DNA from: Teichococcus rhizosphaerae
GTDB taxonomy: Bacteria > Pseudomonadota > Alphaproteobacteria > Acetobacterales > Acetobacteraceae
NCBI RefSeq assembly: GCF_002631185.1
Contig: NZ_PDNU01000027.1
Span: forward strand, 21,743 to 85,742
Length of the DNA: 64,000 nt
Direction: 5' to 3'
In this document: one piece after another, positions 7,698 to 18,646 of the stretch
Numbering within the stretch: position 1 is the first letter of the stretch
Layout of the letters: every line of letters starts with the position of its first letter
Notes under the pieces: generated by a model
The model's input: only the letters and a program-made list of their open reading frames with translations
Told to the model about the DNA's origin: nothing
Database searches by the model: none
Made by a program: the position numbers and the translations under genes

Positions 7698-9812
7698 TCA
7701 GAGCGTCTGGATCAGGGCGTCCACGGCGACGCCGCCGCGCCCGCGCGGGTGCAGGATGAAGGGGTTGACGTCCACGCCGAGCAGCCGGTCGCGGTGGCGG
7801 TCGGCGAAGACCGACAGCCGCGCGAGTGCGGCGGCCAGCGCCTCGACATCGGCCGGCGGCGCCCCGCGCGCGCCTTCGAGCAGCGGCCAAGCGCGCAGCT
7901 CGCGCAGCATCCGCATCGCCTCGGCCTCGCTGAAGGGCGCCACGCGGAAGCTGACATCGCCGAGTGCCTCGACATGGATGCCGCCGAGCCCGGCCATCAC
8001 CACCGGGCCGAAGACCGGGTCGCGGTGGACGCCGAGGATCATCTCGGTGCCCCGCCCGACCATGGGGGAGACGATCACGCCCTCGATGCGCGCGCCCGGC
8101 GCCTTCTCGCGCGCCGAGGCGCCGATGCGCGCGAAGGCGTCGCGCACCGCCGCGGCGGAGGCGAGGCCGAGCGCCACGCCGCCCACCTCGGTCTTGTGGG
8201 CGATGTCGGGCGAGAGGATCTTCATCGCCACCGGGAAGCCCAGCGCCTCGGCCGCCGCCGCCGCCTCCTCGGCCGTGCGGGCGATGCGGTCGGGGACCAT
8301 CGGGATGCCGGCGCCGGCGAGGATCGCCTTGGCCGCGCGCTCATCGAGCGGGCCGGCCGGCAGGTCCGGCTGCGGCGGCAGCACCGGCGGCGCCTCGGCC
8401 GCGCCGCGCTCGGCGAAGGCGCGCCCGAAGCGCACCAGCGCAGCGATGGCGCGCGTCGCCTCCACCGGGTCGCGATAGACCAGCATGCCGCGTTCCTCGA
8501 GGCTGCGGCGGACCTCCGGCGCGGCATCCATGGCCAACGCGAAGACGCGGTCCGAGAACTCGGCCGACAGCGCCTCGAAGATCGGGCGCAGGCGCTCGAC
8601 GAAAACGGGGTTGCGGCCGAGATGCGCCATGAACAGCACCGCCGTCGGGCAGCCGCCCTGCTGCATCAGGATCCGCAGCGACTTCGGCCACAGCGAGAAA
8701 TCGTGCAGCGCCGCGCCGGTCAGGTCCACCGGGTTGCGAAGCCCGCCCGCCGGCACCAGCGCGCGCAGCTCCTCCCGCGCCGGGGCCGGCAGTTCCGGCA
8801 CGTCCAGCCCCTCGCGCCGCGCGGTGTCGGCGGTCAGCACGCCCGCCCCGCCCGAGATGGTCAGCACGCCGAGCGCCGGCGTGGTCGGGAAGCGCCCGAG
8901 GTTGCAGGCGTAGCCGATCGAGAGGAACTCCTCGAGCGAGCGGGCGCGGTGCACGTCGTACTGGCGGAACAGCGCGTCATAGACCTCGTCCGCGCCGGCC
9001 AGCGAGGCGGTGTGCGAGGCCGCCGCCGCGGCGCCGACATCCGAGGCGCCGACCTTCATCATCACCACCGGCTTGCCCAGCGCGCGGGCGCGTTCCAGCG
9101 CGCCCACCAGCGCCTGCGGCCGGCCGCAGCCCTCGATATAGGCGAGCACGACGCGCGTCTCGGGATCCTCGAGCGCATAGGCCAGGGTGTCGGTGAAATC
9201 CACATCCGCCTGGTTGCCCGTGGTGGCCCAGAGGTTGAGGCCGATCCCCTGGTCGCGCGCGAGGCCGAGGCAATAGGAGCCGAAGGCGCCGGACTGGCTG
9301 ACGATGCTGACCCCGCCCGGCTTCGGCCAATTGCCCGAGACGATATAGGTGAAGGAGGCGATGAGCCGCCGGCGCACATTGATCGTGCCCATGCAGTTCG
9401 GCCCCATCAGCCGCATGCCGTGCCGGCGCGCCAGCGCGACCAGGCTGTCCTGCGCCTGCCGTCCCGCCTCGTCCACCTCGGCGAAGCCGGCGCTGAACAC
9501 CACCGCGGCGCGCACGCCCTTGGCCGCGCAGGCCTCGATCGCGCCATGCACGTCGCGCGTCGGCACCGAGACGATGGCGAGATCGACCTCGCCCGGCACA
9601 TCGGCGATGGAGCGGTAGGCGGGCAGGCCCTGCACCGTCGGGTAGTTCGGGTTGACGGGCAGGATGCGGCCCTCGAAGCCGGCCTCGATCAGGCCGGCGA
9701 CGGGGCGGCCGCCGATCTTGAGCGGGTCGGCCGAGGCGCCGATCACCGCCACCGAACGGGCATTGAAGAAGGGCGCGACCGTGGCGGCCGCCGGCCAGGA
9801 ACCGAGGGTCAC
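7698..9812 (-). CDS. ADP-forming acyl-CoA synthetase (acetate-CoA ligase family, fused alpha-beta)
   Basis: About 704 residues. It makes an acyl-CoA from acid, CoA and ATP with release of ADP through a phospho-His intermediate. Domain order is an N-terminal CoA-binding Rossmann domain (FFNARSVAVIGASADPLKIG, residues 14-33), succinyl-CoA-synthetase-like flavodoxin domains (VSIVSQSGAFGSYC; catalytic His in ASHTASLAGADEVYDA), and a C-terminal ATP-grasp domain (PVAMKILSPDIAHKTEVGGV). The start is uncertain. GTG 9812 gives the usual spacing before the Rossmann domain but has no clear ribosome site; ATG 9930 and starts further up to 10043 are also open. It is the first gene of the carboxylase operon, so it likely activates that pathway's starting acid. 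Confidence 0.85.
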   Translation of the reverse strand: MTLGSWPAAATVAPFFNARSVAVIGASADPLKIGGRPVAGLIEAGFEGRILPVNPNYPTVQGLPAYRSIADVPGEVDLAIVSVPTRDVHGAIEACAAKGVRAAVVFSAGFAEVDEAGRQAQDSLVALARRHGMRLMGPNCMGTINVRRRLIASFTYIVSGNWPKPGGVSIVSQSGAFGSYCLGLARDQGIGLNLWATTGNQADVDFTDTLAYALEDPETRVVLAYIEGCGRPQALVGALERARALGKPVVMMKVGASDVGAAAAASHTASLAGADEVYDALFRQYDVHRARSLEEFLSIGYACNLGRFPTTPALGVLTISGGAGVLTADTARREGLDVPELPAPAREELRALVPAGGLRNPVDLTGAALHDFSLWPKSLRILMQQGGCPTAVLFMAHLGRNPVFVERLRPIFEALSAEFSDRVFALAMDAAPEVRRSLEERGMLVYRDPVEATRAIAALVRFGRAFAERGAAEAPPVLPPQPDLPAGPLDERAAKAILAGAGIPMVPDRIARTAEEAAAAAEALGFPVAMKILSPDIAHKTEVGGVALGLASAAAVRDAFARIGASAREKAPGARIEGVIVSPMVGRGTEMILGVHRDPVFGPVVMAGLGGIHVEALGDVSFRVAPFSEAEAMRMLRELRAWPLLEGARGAPPADVEALAAALARLSVFADRHRDRLLGVDVNPFILHPRGRGGVAVDALIQTL

Positions 9813-10096
9813 GGGCGCCGCGCCCACCGGCGCGAAGCGCCCCGCATGGCGCGCCGCGATACGCGGCCCGCGCCGTCGTGCCGCAGCGCGGCCCGCAAGC
9901 GAGTCGTCATCCTGAACTTCCCCACCCATGGCCGCGGCTGCGTCGCGCCGCGTGCCTTGTTCTTGTGGTCCAATCATTGAGCGCCGGAACAGGGCTGTCA
10001 AGGATGCCGAGACGGCTGGCGCGATACCGCCCTCATGCCGCAAGATGGCGCGGCGGGCGCAACGCGCCGGCGCAAATGGGGAGGAGGCCAGGACGC
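9813..10096. other. Divergent intergenic region between the carboxylase operon and the lyase-aliB genes
   Basis: A 284-bp divergent spacer. It contains the only locally AT-richer patch here (about 9955-9985), which is where promoters for both directions would be expected. No confident -35/-10 pair, no sigma-54 motif and no long inverted repeat was found by eye. Part of it may be coding if the ADP-forming ligase starts further upstream. Confidence 0.4.
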
Positions 10097-11077
10097 ATGT
10101 CCGATCTGCCGAAGCGCGTCGAGTTCCACGAGGAAGGCCCGCGCGAGGGCTTCCAGATCGAGCCGCAGGTCTATCCGCTCGAACAGCGCGCCGCGCTGGT
10201 CGAGGCTCTGGCCGAGACCGGCCTCAAGGCGGTGCAGGTCGCCTCCTTCGTCTCGCCCAAGGCGGTGCCGCAGATGGCGGATTCCGAGGCGCTCTTCGCC
10301 GCCATCCGCCGCCGCCCTGGCGTGCGCTACGAGGCGGTCTGGCTGAACGAGCAGGGCTTCGAGCGCGCCCGCGCCACGCCCGGCGTCGATCTCGCCGGCA
10401 AGATCAGCCTCTATGCCTCCGACGCCTTCGCGCGGCGCAACAACAACTGCTCGGCCGAGGAGATGCGCGGGCGCGTGCTGCGCTGGCTCGACCTCTATGC
10501 CGAGGCGGGGCTGAAGGTCGAGCGCGCGCTGGTCATGGCCGCCTTCGGCTGCAACTTCGAGGGCGAGATCCCGCCGGCCCGCGCGGTGGACGAGCTGGTC
10601 TGGGCGCACCGCACCTGCGCCGAGCGCGGCATCGTGCTGCCGAAGGTCTATCTCGCCGACACCATGGGCTGGGCCAATCCGCAATCGGTCCGCCGGCTGG
10701 TTGGCATGCTGCGCGAGGCGCTGCCCGCCACCCGCATCGGGCTGCACCTGCACGACACGCGCGGGCTCGGCGCGGCGAATGTGCTGGCGGCGCTCGAGAT
10801 GGGGGTCGATCTGTTCGACAGCTCGATCGCCGGGCTCGGCGGCTGCCCATTCGCGGGGCATGGCGACAGCCGCGGCGCGGGCAACATCTGCACCGAGGAC
10901 ATGGTGTTCCTCTGCCACGAGATGGGCATCGAGACCGGCCTCGACCTCGAGAAGCTGATCGAGGCGGCGCGCCTCGCCGAGCGCATCATCGGCCGTCCGC
11001 TCGGCGGGCATGTCATGCATGCCGGCTCGCTCGCCAAATACCGCGCGCGGGCGGGCGCCGCCGCCGGCCACGGCTGA
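10097..11077 (+). CDS. HMG-CoA lyase-like pyruvate-carboxyltransferase-family lyase
   Basis: A 326-residue TIM-barrel lyase of the HMG-CoA lyase family. FHEEGPREGFQIEPQ at residues 9-23 corresponds to the family metal/substrate loop (GPRDG). GLHLHDTRGLGAANVLAALE provides the metal-binding HxH. GLGGCPFAGHGDSRGAGNICTE contains the signature Cys loop GGCPFA and the GN-TED continuation. The ATG at 10097 follows GGGGAGGAGG. It is divergent from the carboxylase operon and 38 bp before aliB. HMG-CoA lyases finish both the leucine pathway and, by analogy, cleave 3-hydroxy-3-isohexenylglutaryl-CoA in acyclic-terpene breakdown, so it likely serves the divergent operon. The longer loop (HGDSR between CPFAG and GAGN) is not typical of mitochondrial HMGCL, so the substrate remains open. 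Confidence 0.82.
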   Translation: MSDLPKRVEFHEEGPREGFQIEPQVYPLEQRAALVEALAETGLKAVQVASFVSPKAVPQMADSEALFAAIRRRPGVRYEAVWLNEQGFERARATPGVDLAGKISLYASDAFARRNNNCSAEEMRGRVLRWLDLYAEAGLKVERALVMAAFGCNFEGEIPPARAVDELVWAHRTCAERGIVLPKVYLADTMGWANPQSVRRLVGMLREALPATRIGLHLHDTRGLGAANVLAALEMGVDLFDSSIAGLGGCPFAGHGDSRGAGNICTEDMVFLCHEMGIETGLDLEKLIEAARLAERIIGRPLGGHVMHAGSLAKYRARAGAAAGHG

Positions 11078-12214
11078 TCGCGACCAGGGGCGGGACATCC
11101 GCGAGGGAACCACGAATGAGCTTCATACCGACCGAGGAGCAGCAGGCGATCTCCGACGCCGCGCGCCGCTTCGCCGCCAGCCGGCTCGCGCCCGGCTACC
11201 GCGCGCGCGAACAGGCCGGCGCGCTCGATCGCGCGCTGCTGCGCGAGATGGGCGGCCTCGGCCTGATCGCGCCCGAGATGCCCGAGAGCCATGGCGGCCT
11301 CGGCCAGTCCTGCGTGACGGCGGGGCTGGTGGTCGAGGCGGTGGCCCATGCCGACATCAATGTCAGCTACGTCCAGCTGCTCGGCTCGCTGATGGGCAGC
11401 ATCATCCTGCGCCACGCGGCGCCGCCGCTGGCGCAGGACTGGGTGCGGCGCATCGTCGGCGGGGAGGCGATCGTCGCCATCGGCCTGACCGAGCCGCGCG
11501 GCGGGTCGGATGCGGCCAACCTCGCGCTGCGCGCCGAGCGCGCCGGCAATGGCTGGGTGCTGTCGGGCGAGAAGACCTCGATCAGCTGCGCCGACCAGGC
11601 CGAGGGGATCGTCGTCTTCGCCCGCAGCGGCCGCCCCGAGGACGGCGCGCGCGGCATCAGCGCCTTCCTCGTGCCGCTCGACGCGCCGGGCATCTCGCGC
11701 TCGCGCTTCGACGATTTCGGCACCTGCGCGGTGGGCCGCGGCTCGGTCTTCTTCGACGGCGTGAAGGTGCCGGCCGACCACATGCTCGGCGAGGAGAACC
11801 GCGGCTTCGTGCAGGTCATGCAGGGCTTCGACTACAGCCGCGCGCTGATCGGGCTGCAATGCATCGCCGCCGCGCAGGCCTCGCTCGACGAGAGCTGGGC
11901 CTACATCCAGGAACGCCGGACCTTCGGCGCGCCGCTGGCGCAATACCAGGGCGTGACCTTCCCCCTCGCCGAGGGGGAGACCATGCTCGCCGCGGCGCGG
12001 ATGCTCTGCTACCAGACCCTGGCGCTGCGCGACCACGGCCTGCCGCACACCTCGGAAGCGGCGATGTGCAAGTGGCTCGCCCCCAAGACGGCGGTGGAGG
12101 TGATCCACCAATGCCTGCTGACCCACGGCCATGCCGGCTATTCGAAGGACCTGCCGCACCAGCAGCGGCTGCGCGACGTCATGGGACTCGAGATCGGCGA
12201 CGGCACCGCGCAGA

Positions 12215-13939
<1,725 letters not shown>

Positions 13940-13973
13940 GGACGTTGCCTCCGTTGATTGGGGGCCTGCCCTG

Positions 13974-15149
13974 TCAGTCGCGCCGGGCGAAACTCCGGCC
14001 GATCAGCTGGCGGTGCACCTGGTTCGTACCTTCCCATATCTGGGTGATCTTGGCGTCACGGAAAAGGCGCTCGACCCGGTAGTCCTGGATGTAGCCGTAG
14101 CCGCCATGCATCTGGATCGCGTCGGTGGCGATCCGCATGGCGAGGTCGGAGGCGCGCATCTTCGCCATGGAGGATTCGAGGCCGTAGCCCTCCTCGCCGT
14201 CCTCCATCACGCCGCACAGGTAGTCGAGCCACGCTTCGGCCATGGCGAGGTCGGTCGCGGCATCGGCGATGGTGAACTGGTTGGCCTGGAAATCCACGAT
14301 CCGCCGGCCGGAGGAGCGGCGGTCATTGGCATAGGAGACCATGTCGCGGAAGGCCGCCCGCGCGATGCCGAGCGCATGCGCCGCCACCGAGGGGCGCGAG
14401 CGGTTGAGCGCGGCGAACAGCAGCTTCAGCCCCTCCCCCGGCGCGCCGATCAGGTTGGCGCGCGGCACGCGGCAGCCCTCGAAGGCGAGCGCGGCGGTGG
14501 AGGATGCGCGGTGGCCGAGCTTCTCCTCCAGCCGCAGCACCTTGTAGCCCTGCACCGCCTGCCGCTCGATCACCAGCAGGCTGATCGCGCCCTTGGGGTC
14601 GGCGATGCCCTCCCACTTGCCGAAAAGAAGCAGGAAATCGGCCACGTCGCCGCTGGTGATGAAGACCTTGCCGCCATCGACCACGATCTCGTCGCCCTCG
14701 GGGCGGAAGCGCGTGGTCATGGCGGTGGCGTCGGAGCCGCCGGCCGCCTCGGTGATGGCGAGCGCGCCGAGCGCGCCCTCGGCGATGCGCGGCAGCACGC
14801 GCGCCTTCAGCTCCTCGGAGCCGAAATCCATCAGCGGCCCGAGCGCATGGTAGTTGGTGGCATAGATGATGGCGGTGGAGGCGCAGGCCTCGGCGAGGAT
14901 CTTGACCACCTCGAGATAGGTGCGGAAGCGCAGCCCCACCCCGCCATGGGCCTCGGGCAGGAAGATGCGGTTGAGGCCGAGCTCGTTGATGCGGCGGATA
15001 TTGTCCCAGGGGAATTCGCCGCTGCGGTCGTGATGGGCCGCGCGCGGGGCGATGTGCTCGGCGCAGAGCCGGCGCACCTGGTCGAGCAGCAGCGTCTCCT
15101 CGGCGGTCCAGCCGCGGCGGCGTTCGAGGCGTTCGAAGATAGGGTTCAT
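13974..15149 (-). CDS. Acyl-CoA dehydrogenase in the cyclohexanecarboxylate operon
   Basis: A 391-residue acyl-CoA dehydrogenase. ATG 15149 follows AGGAAAGGCAGGAACCC. Motifs are IYATNYHALGPLMDFGSEE, AITEAAGGSDATAMTTRF, GGKVFITSGDVADFLLLF and the C-terminal QMHGGYGYIQDYRVERLFRD. It then has IWEGTNQV, which keeps the canonical Glu at the medium/short-chain catalytic position, unlike several other dehydrogenases here. It lies between a Bug gene (34 bp) and aliA (34 bp). Because aliB already covers the ring oxidation, this enzyme may oxidise pimeloyl-CoA after ring opening or be a second ring dehydrogenase; neither can be decided from sequence. Electrons would pass to ETF, encoded at 33198-34873. 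Confidence 0.82.
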   Translation of the reverse strand: MNPIFERLERRRGWTAEETLLLDQVRRLCAEHIAPRAAHHDRSGEFPWDNIRRINELGLNRIFLPEAHGGVGLRFRTYLEVVKILAEACASTAIIYATNYHALGPLMDFGSEELKARVLPRIAEGALGALAITEAAGGSDATAMTTRFRPEGDEIVVDGGKVFITSGDVADFLLLFGKWEGIADPKGAISLLVIERQAVQGYKVLRLEEKLGHRASSTAALAFEGCRVPRANLIGAPGEGLKLLFAALNRSRPSVAAHALGIARAAFRDMVSYANDRRSSGRRIVDFQANQFTIADAATDLAMAEAWLDYLCGVMEDGEEGYGLESSMAKMRASDLAMRIATDAIQMHGGYGYIQDYRVERLFRDAKITQIWEGTNQVHRQLIGRSFARRD

Positions 15150-15183
15150 GGGTTCCTGCCTTTCCTGCGCTGGCGCCGCCCGG

Positions 15184-16170
15184 TCATGCCGGCCGCATGG
15201 CGGAACGGCGGACGACATCGCCCCAGCGCTCGATCTCGTGGGTGATGAAGGTGCTGATCGCCGCCGGCGGCATGGGCTCGCCCGGATTGGCGCCGAGTTC
15301 GGCGAAGCGCGCGCGCAGCGCCGGTTCGGCCAGCGCGGCGATGATGGCCTCGTTCAGCCGCGCCACCGCCTCGGGCGGCGTGCGCGCGGGCGCGAGCGCC
15401 GCGTTCCAGGTGCGGCAGTCGAAGCCCGCGACGCCCGCTTCCTCGAGCGTGGGCACGCCGGGGAAGACCGGCGAAGGGGTGCGGGTGCTGATCGCGAGGG
15501 CCCGCACGCTGCCCGAACGCACCAGCGCCGAGGCGGTGGAGACCGGGTCGAACATGAACTGGATCTGTCCCGCCACCAGATCCTGCAGCGCCGGGCCGTT
15601 GCCGCGATAGGCGACGTGCAGGATGTCCACCCCGGCCAGCAGCCGCAGCAGCTCGCCCGCCAGGTGCGGCGTGCTGCCCACCCCGGCCGAGCCATAGGTG
15701 AAGGCGCCCGGCCGCGCGCGCAGCAGCGCCAGGAAGGCGCGCGCATCCGCCGCCGGCACCGCCGGGTGGACGATCAGCGCCATCGGCACCTCGCTGAACA
15801 TGGCCACCGGGGCGAAGTCGCGCTCGGTGTCGTAGGGCAGGGAGGGCAGCAGCGTCGGGTTGACCGTGTGGCTGGTGGTCGCCACCAGCAGCGTGTAGCC
15901 GTCGGGCGCCGCGCGCGCGACGAATTCCGAGCCACCGACGACCCCGCCGCCGGTGCGGTTCTCGACCACCACGGGCTGGCCGAGCCGGGCGGTGATCGCC
16001 TGCGCCACGAGACGGGAGACGACATCGGTGCCCCCGCCCGCGGCATAGGGCACGACAAGACGCACCGGGCGGTCGGGAAACGCCGCCGATGCGGGCGCCG
16101 CCAGCGCCACGCCGCCCATCCCGGCCATCAGCGACCGGCGCGAGATGCCAGGATTGTGCTTGTTGTTCAT
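15184..16170 (-). CDS. Bug/TctC-family periplasmic solute-binding protein in the cyclohexanecarboxylate operon
   Basis: A 328-residue Bug receptor. ATG 16170 follows GGGAGGAGG and starts MNNKHNPGISRRSLMAGMGG, a twin-Arg-like leader; a longer open frame upstream lacks a leader. Family signatures are LVVPYAAGGGTDVVSRLVA, VVVENRTGGGVVGGSEFVA, RAAPDGYTLL and HVAYRGNGPALQDLVAGQ. It sits between badI (82 bp) and the dehydrogenase (34 bp). Its presence inside an operon that also encodes a complete Liv-type ABC importer gives two independent binding proteins for what looks like one substrate class. No TctAB partner is visible, so how it delivers its ligand is unclear. Confidence 0.9.
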   Translation of the reverse strand: MNNKHNPGISRRSLMAGMGGVALAAPASAAFPDRPVRLVVPYAAGGGTDVVSRLVAQAITARLGQPVVVENRTGGGVVGGSEFVARAAPDGYTLLVATTSHTVNPTLLPSLPYDTERDFAPVAMFSEVPMALIVHPAVPAADARAFLALLRARPGAFTYGSAGVGSTPHLAGELLRLLAGVDILHVAYRGNGPALQDLVAGQIQFMFDPVSTASALVRSGSVRALAISTRTPSPVFPGVPTLEEAGVAGFDCRTWNAALAPARTPPEAVARLNEAIIAALAEPALRARFAELGANPGEPMPPAAISTFITHEIERWGDVVRRSAMRPA

Positions 16171-16252
16171 CGCCGCCTCCTCCCTGCCTTGTGGCGGGCG
16201 CGGGCGGTGGTCCGCCCGCGCCCGTGATGGTCCGGTTTCCCGCCGTCGCGCC

Positions 16253-17038
16253 TCAGCGGAAGGGCGAGAAGTCCGGCTTGCGCTTCTCGACGAAGGCGCG
16301 CTTGCCTTCCATCGCTTCCTCGGTGTGGCCGAAGCCGTCAAGCGCGGCCATCGCCATCTTGGTGGTACCGTAGGCATGGGCCGAATCGGCGTTGAAGGAA
16401 TACTTCAGGAACTTGATGGCGGTCGGGCTCAGCGCCGCGATCTCCGCCGCCCAGCCCTTGGCCTCGGTCATCAGCTGGGCCTGCGGCACGATCTTGTTGA
16501 CGAGGCCCATCTCCTTCGCTTCCTCCGCCGTGTACTGGCGGCAGAGGAACCAGATCTCGCGCGCCTTCTTCTCGCCGACGATGCGCGTCAGCAGCGCCGT
16601 GCCCCAGCCGGCGTCGAAGGAGCCGACGCGCGGCCCGGCCTGGCCGAAGCGGGCATTGTCGGATGCGATGGTCAGGTCGCACAGCACATGCAGCACATGG
16701 CCGCCGCCGATGGCGAAGCCGTTCACCGCCGCGATCACCGGCTTGGGGATGTCGCGGATGGTGGTCTGCAGCGTCTCGACCTCCCACAGCCCGTTGGCGC
16801 TGGTGCCGTAGCCGCCGGTCTCGACGTATTCCTTCTGGTCGCCGCCGGTGCAGAAGGCCTTGCTGCCCGCGCCGGTCAGGATCACGCAGGCGACCTTCTG
16901 GTCCACCCAGGCGCGCTGGAGGGCATTGATGAGCTCCTCCACCGTGCGGCCGCGGAAGGAATTGTAGCGGTCGGGCCGGTTGATGGTGATGATCGCCGTG
17001 GAATCCTCCACGGCATAGAGGATGTCGGTGTAGTCCAT
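16253..17038 (-). CDS. badI: 2-Ketocyclohexanecarboxyl-CoA hydrolase (ring-opening), BadI
   Basis: A 261-residue crotonase-fold hydrolase that opens the ring of 2-ketocyclohexanecarboxyl-CoA to give pimeloyl-CoA. Its length matches BadI (about 260). Features typical of BadI/MenB-type members are NRPDRYNSFRGRTVEELI at the N-terminus, FCTGGDQKEY near residue 67 (GGDQ), NGFAIGGGHVLHVLCDLTIA and GPRVGSFDAGWGTALLTRIV. These are followed by GEKKAREIWFLCRQY and a C-terminal EKRKPDFSPFR. ATG 17038 follows AGGAGA. It lies 62 bp after badH and 82 bp before a Bug gene. The GSFDAGWG loop separates it from ordinary enoyl-CoA hydratases, so the call is firm within the family limits. Confidence 0.88.
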   Translation of the reverse strand: MDYTDILYAVEDSTAIITINRPDRYNSFRGRTVEELINALQRAWVDQKVACVILTGAGSKAFCTGGDQKEYVETGGYGTSANGLWEVETLQTTIRDIPKPVIAAVNGFAIGGGHVLHVLCDLTIASDNARFGQAGPRVGSFDAGWGTALLTRIVGEKKAREIWFLCRQYTAEEAKEMGLVNKIVPQAQLMTEAKGWAAEIAALSPTAIKFLKYSFNADSAHAYGTTKMAMAALDGFGHTEEAMEGKRAFVEKRKPDFSPFR

Positions 17039-17100
17039 CGGTGTGTTCTCCTGGAGATGGGCGAGAAGGGAAGGCGCGGGGCGCGGCGGCCCCGCACCCG

Positions 17101-17844
17101 TCACGACATGGTCAGCCCGCCCGAGACGCTGAGCGTCTGGCCGGTGATGTAGCGCGAGCGGTCGGAGGCGAAGAACAGGATCGCGTCGGCGATCTCCTCG
17201 GGCTTCGCCACGCGCTTGAGCGGGATGGCTCGGGCCAGCGCCTCGCGCATCCGCTCGGGCTGGGCGGCGAAGAGCGGCGTGTCGGTCGGCCCCGGGCAGA
17301 CCACGTTGCAGGTGATCTCGTGGCGCGCCATCTCGCGCGCCAGCGACTTGGTGAAGGCGATGACGCCGCCTTTGGCGCCGGCATAGACCGTCTCGCCCAT
17401 GCTGCCGACGCGCCCGGCGTCGCTCGCCACCGTCACCACCCTGCCGCCGCCGCCTTCCATCATCGGGTCGAGGAAGGCGCGCACGAAGCGCACGCAGCCG
17501 AGGTAGTTGATCTGCACGATCTGTTCCCAGAACTCGGGCGGATTCTTCACGAAGGGCTCGATGCGGTCCCACCCGGCGGTGCTGATCACCGCATCGGCGC
17601 GCTTGACCTTCTCGTGCACCGCGGCGGCGAAGGCGGCGACCGCCTCGGGCTTGGTGACGTCGAGCGGCAGCGCCTCGGCCTGGCCGCCGGCGGCGGCGAT
17701 GCGCGCGGCGGTCTCGCGCCCGCCCTCGAGGTTGAGGTCGCCGATGAAGACGCGCGCGCCGGCCTGCGCCAGCGCCAGGCAGGTGGCGCGCCCGATGCCG
17801 GAGGCGCCGCCGCTCACCACGGCCACCTTGTCGTTGAGTTTCAT
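17101..17844 (-). CDS. badH: 2-Hydroxycyclohexanecarboxyl-CoA dehydrogenase (SDR), BadH
   Basis: A 247-residue short-chain dehydrogenase that oxidises the ring hydroxyl to the ketone before BadI acts. The NAD-binding motif is SGGASGIGRA (residues 11-20). The usual NNAG is replaced by STAG (ISTAGWDRIEPF). Catalytic Ser lies in TVASDAGRVGS and YxxxK in VYAGAKGGV; the C-terminus is GQTLSVSGGLTMS. The AGW-I/KPF segment, ASDAGRVGS and the NVVCPGPTDTPL stretch are close to BadH as I recall it. ATG 17844 follows AGGAGCGAGAG. It is 9 bp after badK, so the two are probably translationally coupled. Confidence 0.87.
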   Translation of the reverse strand: MKLNDKVAVVSGGASGIGRATCLALAQAGARVFIGDLNLEGGRETAARIAAAGGQAEALPLDVTKPEAVAAFAAAVHEKVKRADAVISTAGWDRIEPFVKNPPEFWEQIVQINYLGCVRFVRAFLDPMMEGGGGRVVTVASDAGRVGSMGETVYAGAKGGVIAFTKSLAREMARHEITCNVVCPGPTDTPLFAAQPERMREALARAIPLKRVAKPEEIADAILFFASDRSRYITGQTLSVSGGLTMS

Positions 17845-17853
17845 CTCTCGCTC

Positions 17854-18615
17854 CTACTTTCGTCTGCTTTCGAGGAAGGCCGAGACGCGCTTGCGCGCCT
17901 CCTCCGTGGTCATCAGCCGCCGCGTCGCGTCGTGCTCCATCGCGTAGCCGTCCGGGGCACGGTCGGTCGAGGCGCGGATGCACGCCTTGCAGGCGGCCAG
18001 CGCCGGCCCCGCGAGGCCGGCCACCTGGTCGGCCAGCGCGCGCGCGCGCGCCGGCAATTCGGCGCCCGGCACCGCCCACTGGACGATGCCCAGGCGTTCG
18101 GCGGTGGCGCCGTCCACCATGTCGTTGGCGAGGATGATGCGCGCCGCGACGCCCGGCCCGCACAGCCGGGTCAGCCGCTGCGTGCCGCCGGCGCCGGGGA
18201 TCAGGCCGATGCCGGCTTCCGGCAGCCCGATCCGCGCCTCCTGCGCGGCGATCCGCAGGTCGCACGAAAGCGCCAGTTCCAGCCCGCCGCCGAGCGCCGG
18301 GCCGTTGATCTCGGCGATGGTGACGAGCGGCAGCCGCTCGATACGGTCATAGAGGTGATGGAAGGCGGCGACATGGCGCAGCATGTCGCGCACCCCATCC
18401 TCGGCGCCGAACCGCCCGCCGATCTCCTTGAGATCGGCGCCGGCCGAGAAAAACCGCAGCGCGCTGCGGATGTGCAGCGCGCGCGGCAGGCCCTCGCGCT
18501 CGATCCCGTCGAGCACGCGGTTGAAGCCGGCGAGGAACTCCTCGCTGATGGCATTGGCGGGCGCGCGGTTCATCGTCATCACGACGACGCCTTCGCGCCG
18601 CTCGACCTCGAACAT
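17854..18615 (-). CDS. badK: Cyclohex-1-ene-1-carboxyl-CoA hydratase, BadK
   Basis: A 253-residue enoyl-CoA hydratase-family protein. By position between the dehydrogenase step and BadH it should hydrate cyclohex-1-ene-1-carboxyl-CoA. Crotonase motifs are MNRAPANAISEEF, FFSAGADLKEIG (oxyanion hole), GPALGGGLELALSCDLRIA and GLPEAGIGLIPGAGGTQRLTRL with the Glu of the PEAG segment. ATG 18615 follows AAGGAAGGAATCAGG. The sequence itself is a general crotonase and less diagnostic than badI or badH; the symbol rests mainly on the badK-badH-badI order, which mirrors the known alicyclic acid pathway. It is 31 bp downstream of the ABC binding-protein gene. Confidence 0.75.
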   Translation of the reverse strand: MFEVERREGVVVMTMNRAPANAISEEFLAGFNRVLDGIEREGLPRALHIRSALRFFSAGADLKEIGGRFGAEDGVRDMLRHVAAFHHLYDRIERLPLVTIAEINGPALGGGLELALSCDLRIAAQEARIGLPEAGIGLIPGAGGTQRLTRLCGPGVAARIILANDMVDGATAERLGIVQWAVPGAELPARARALADQVAGLAGPALAACKACIRASTDRAPDGYAMEHDATRRLMTTEEARKRVSAFLESRRK

Positions 18616-18646
18616 CCTGATTCCTTCCTTCCCTTCTGCGGGCGCC

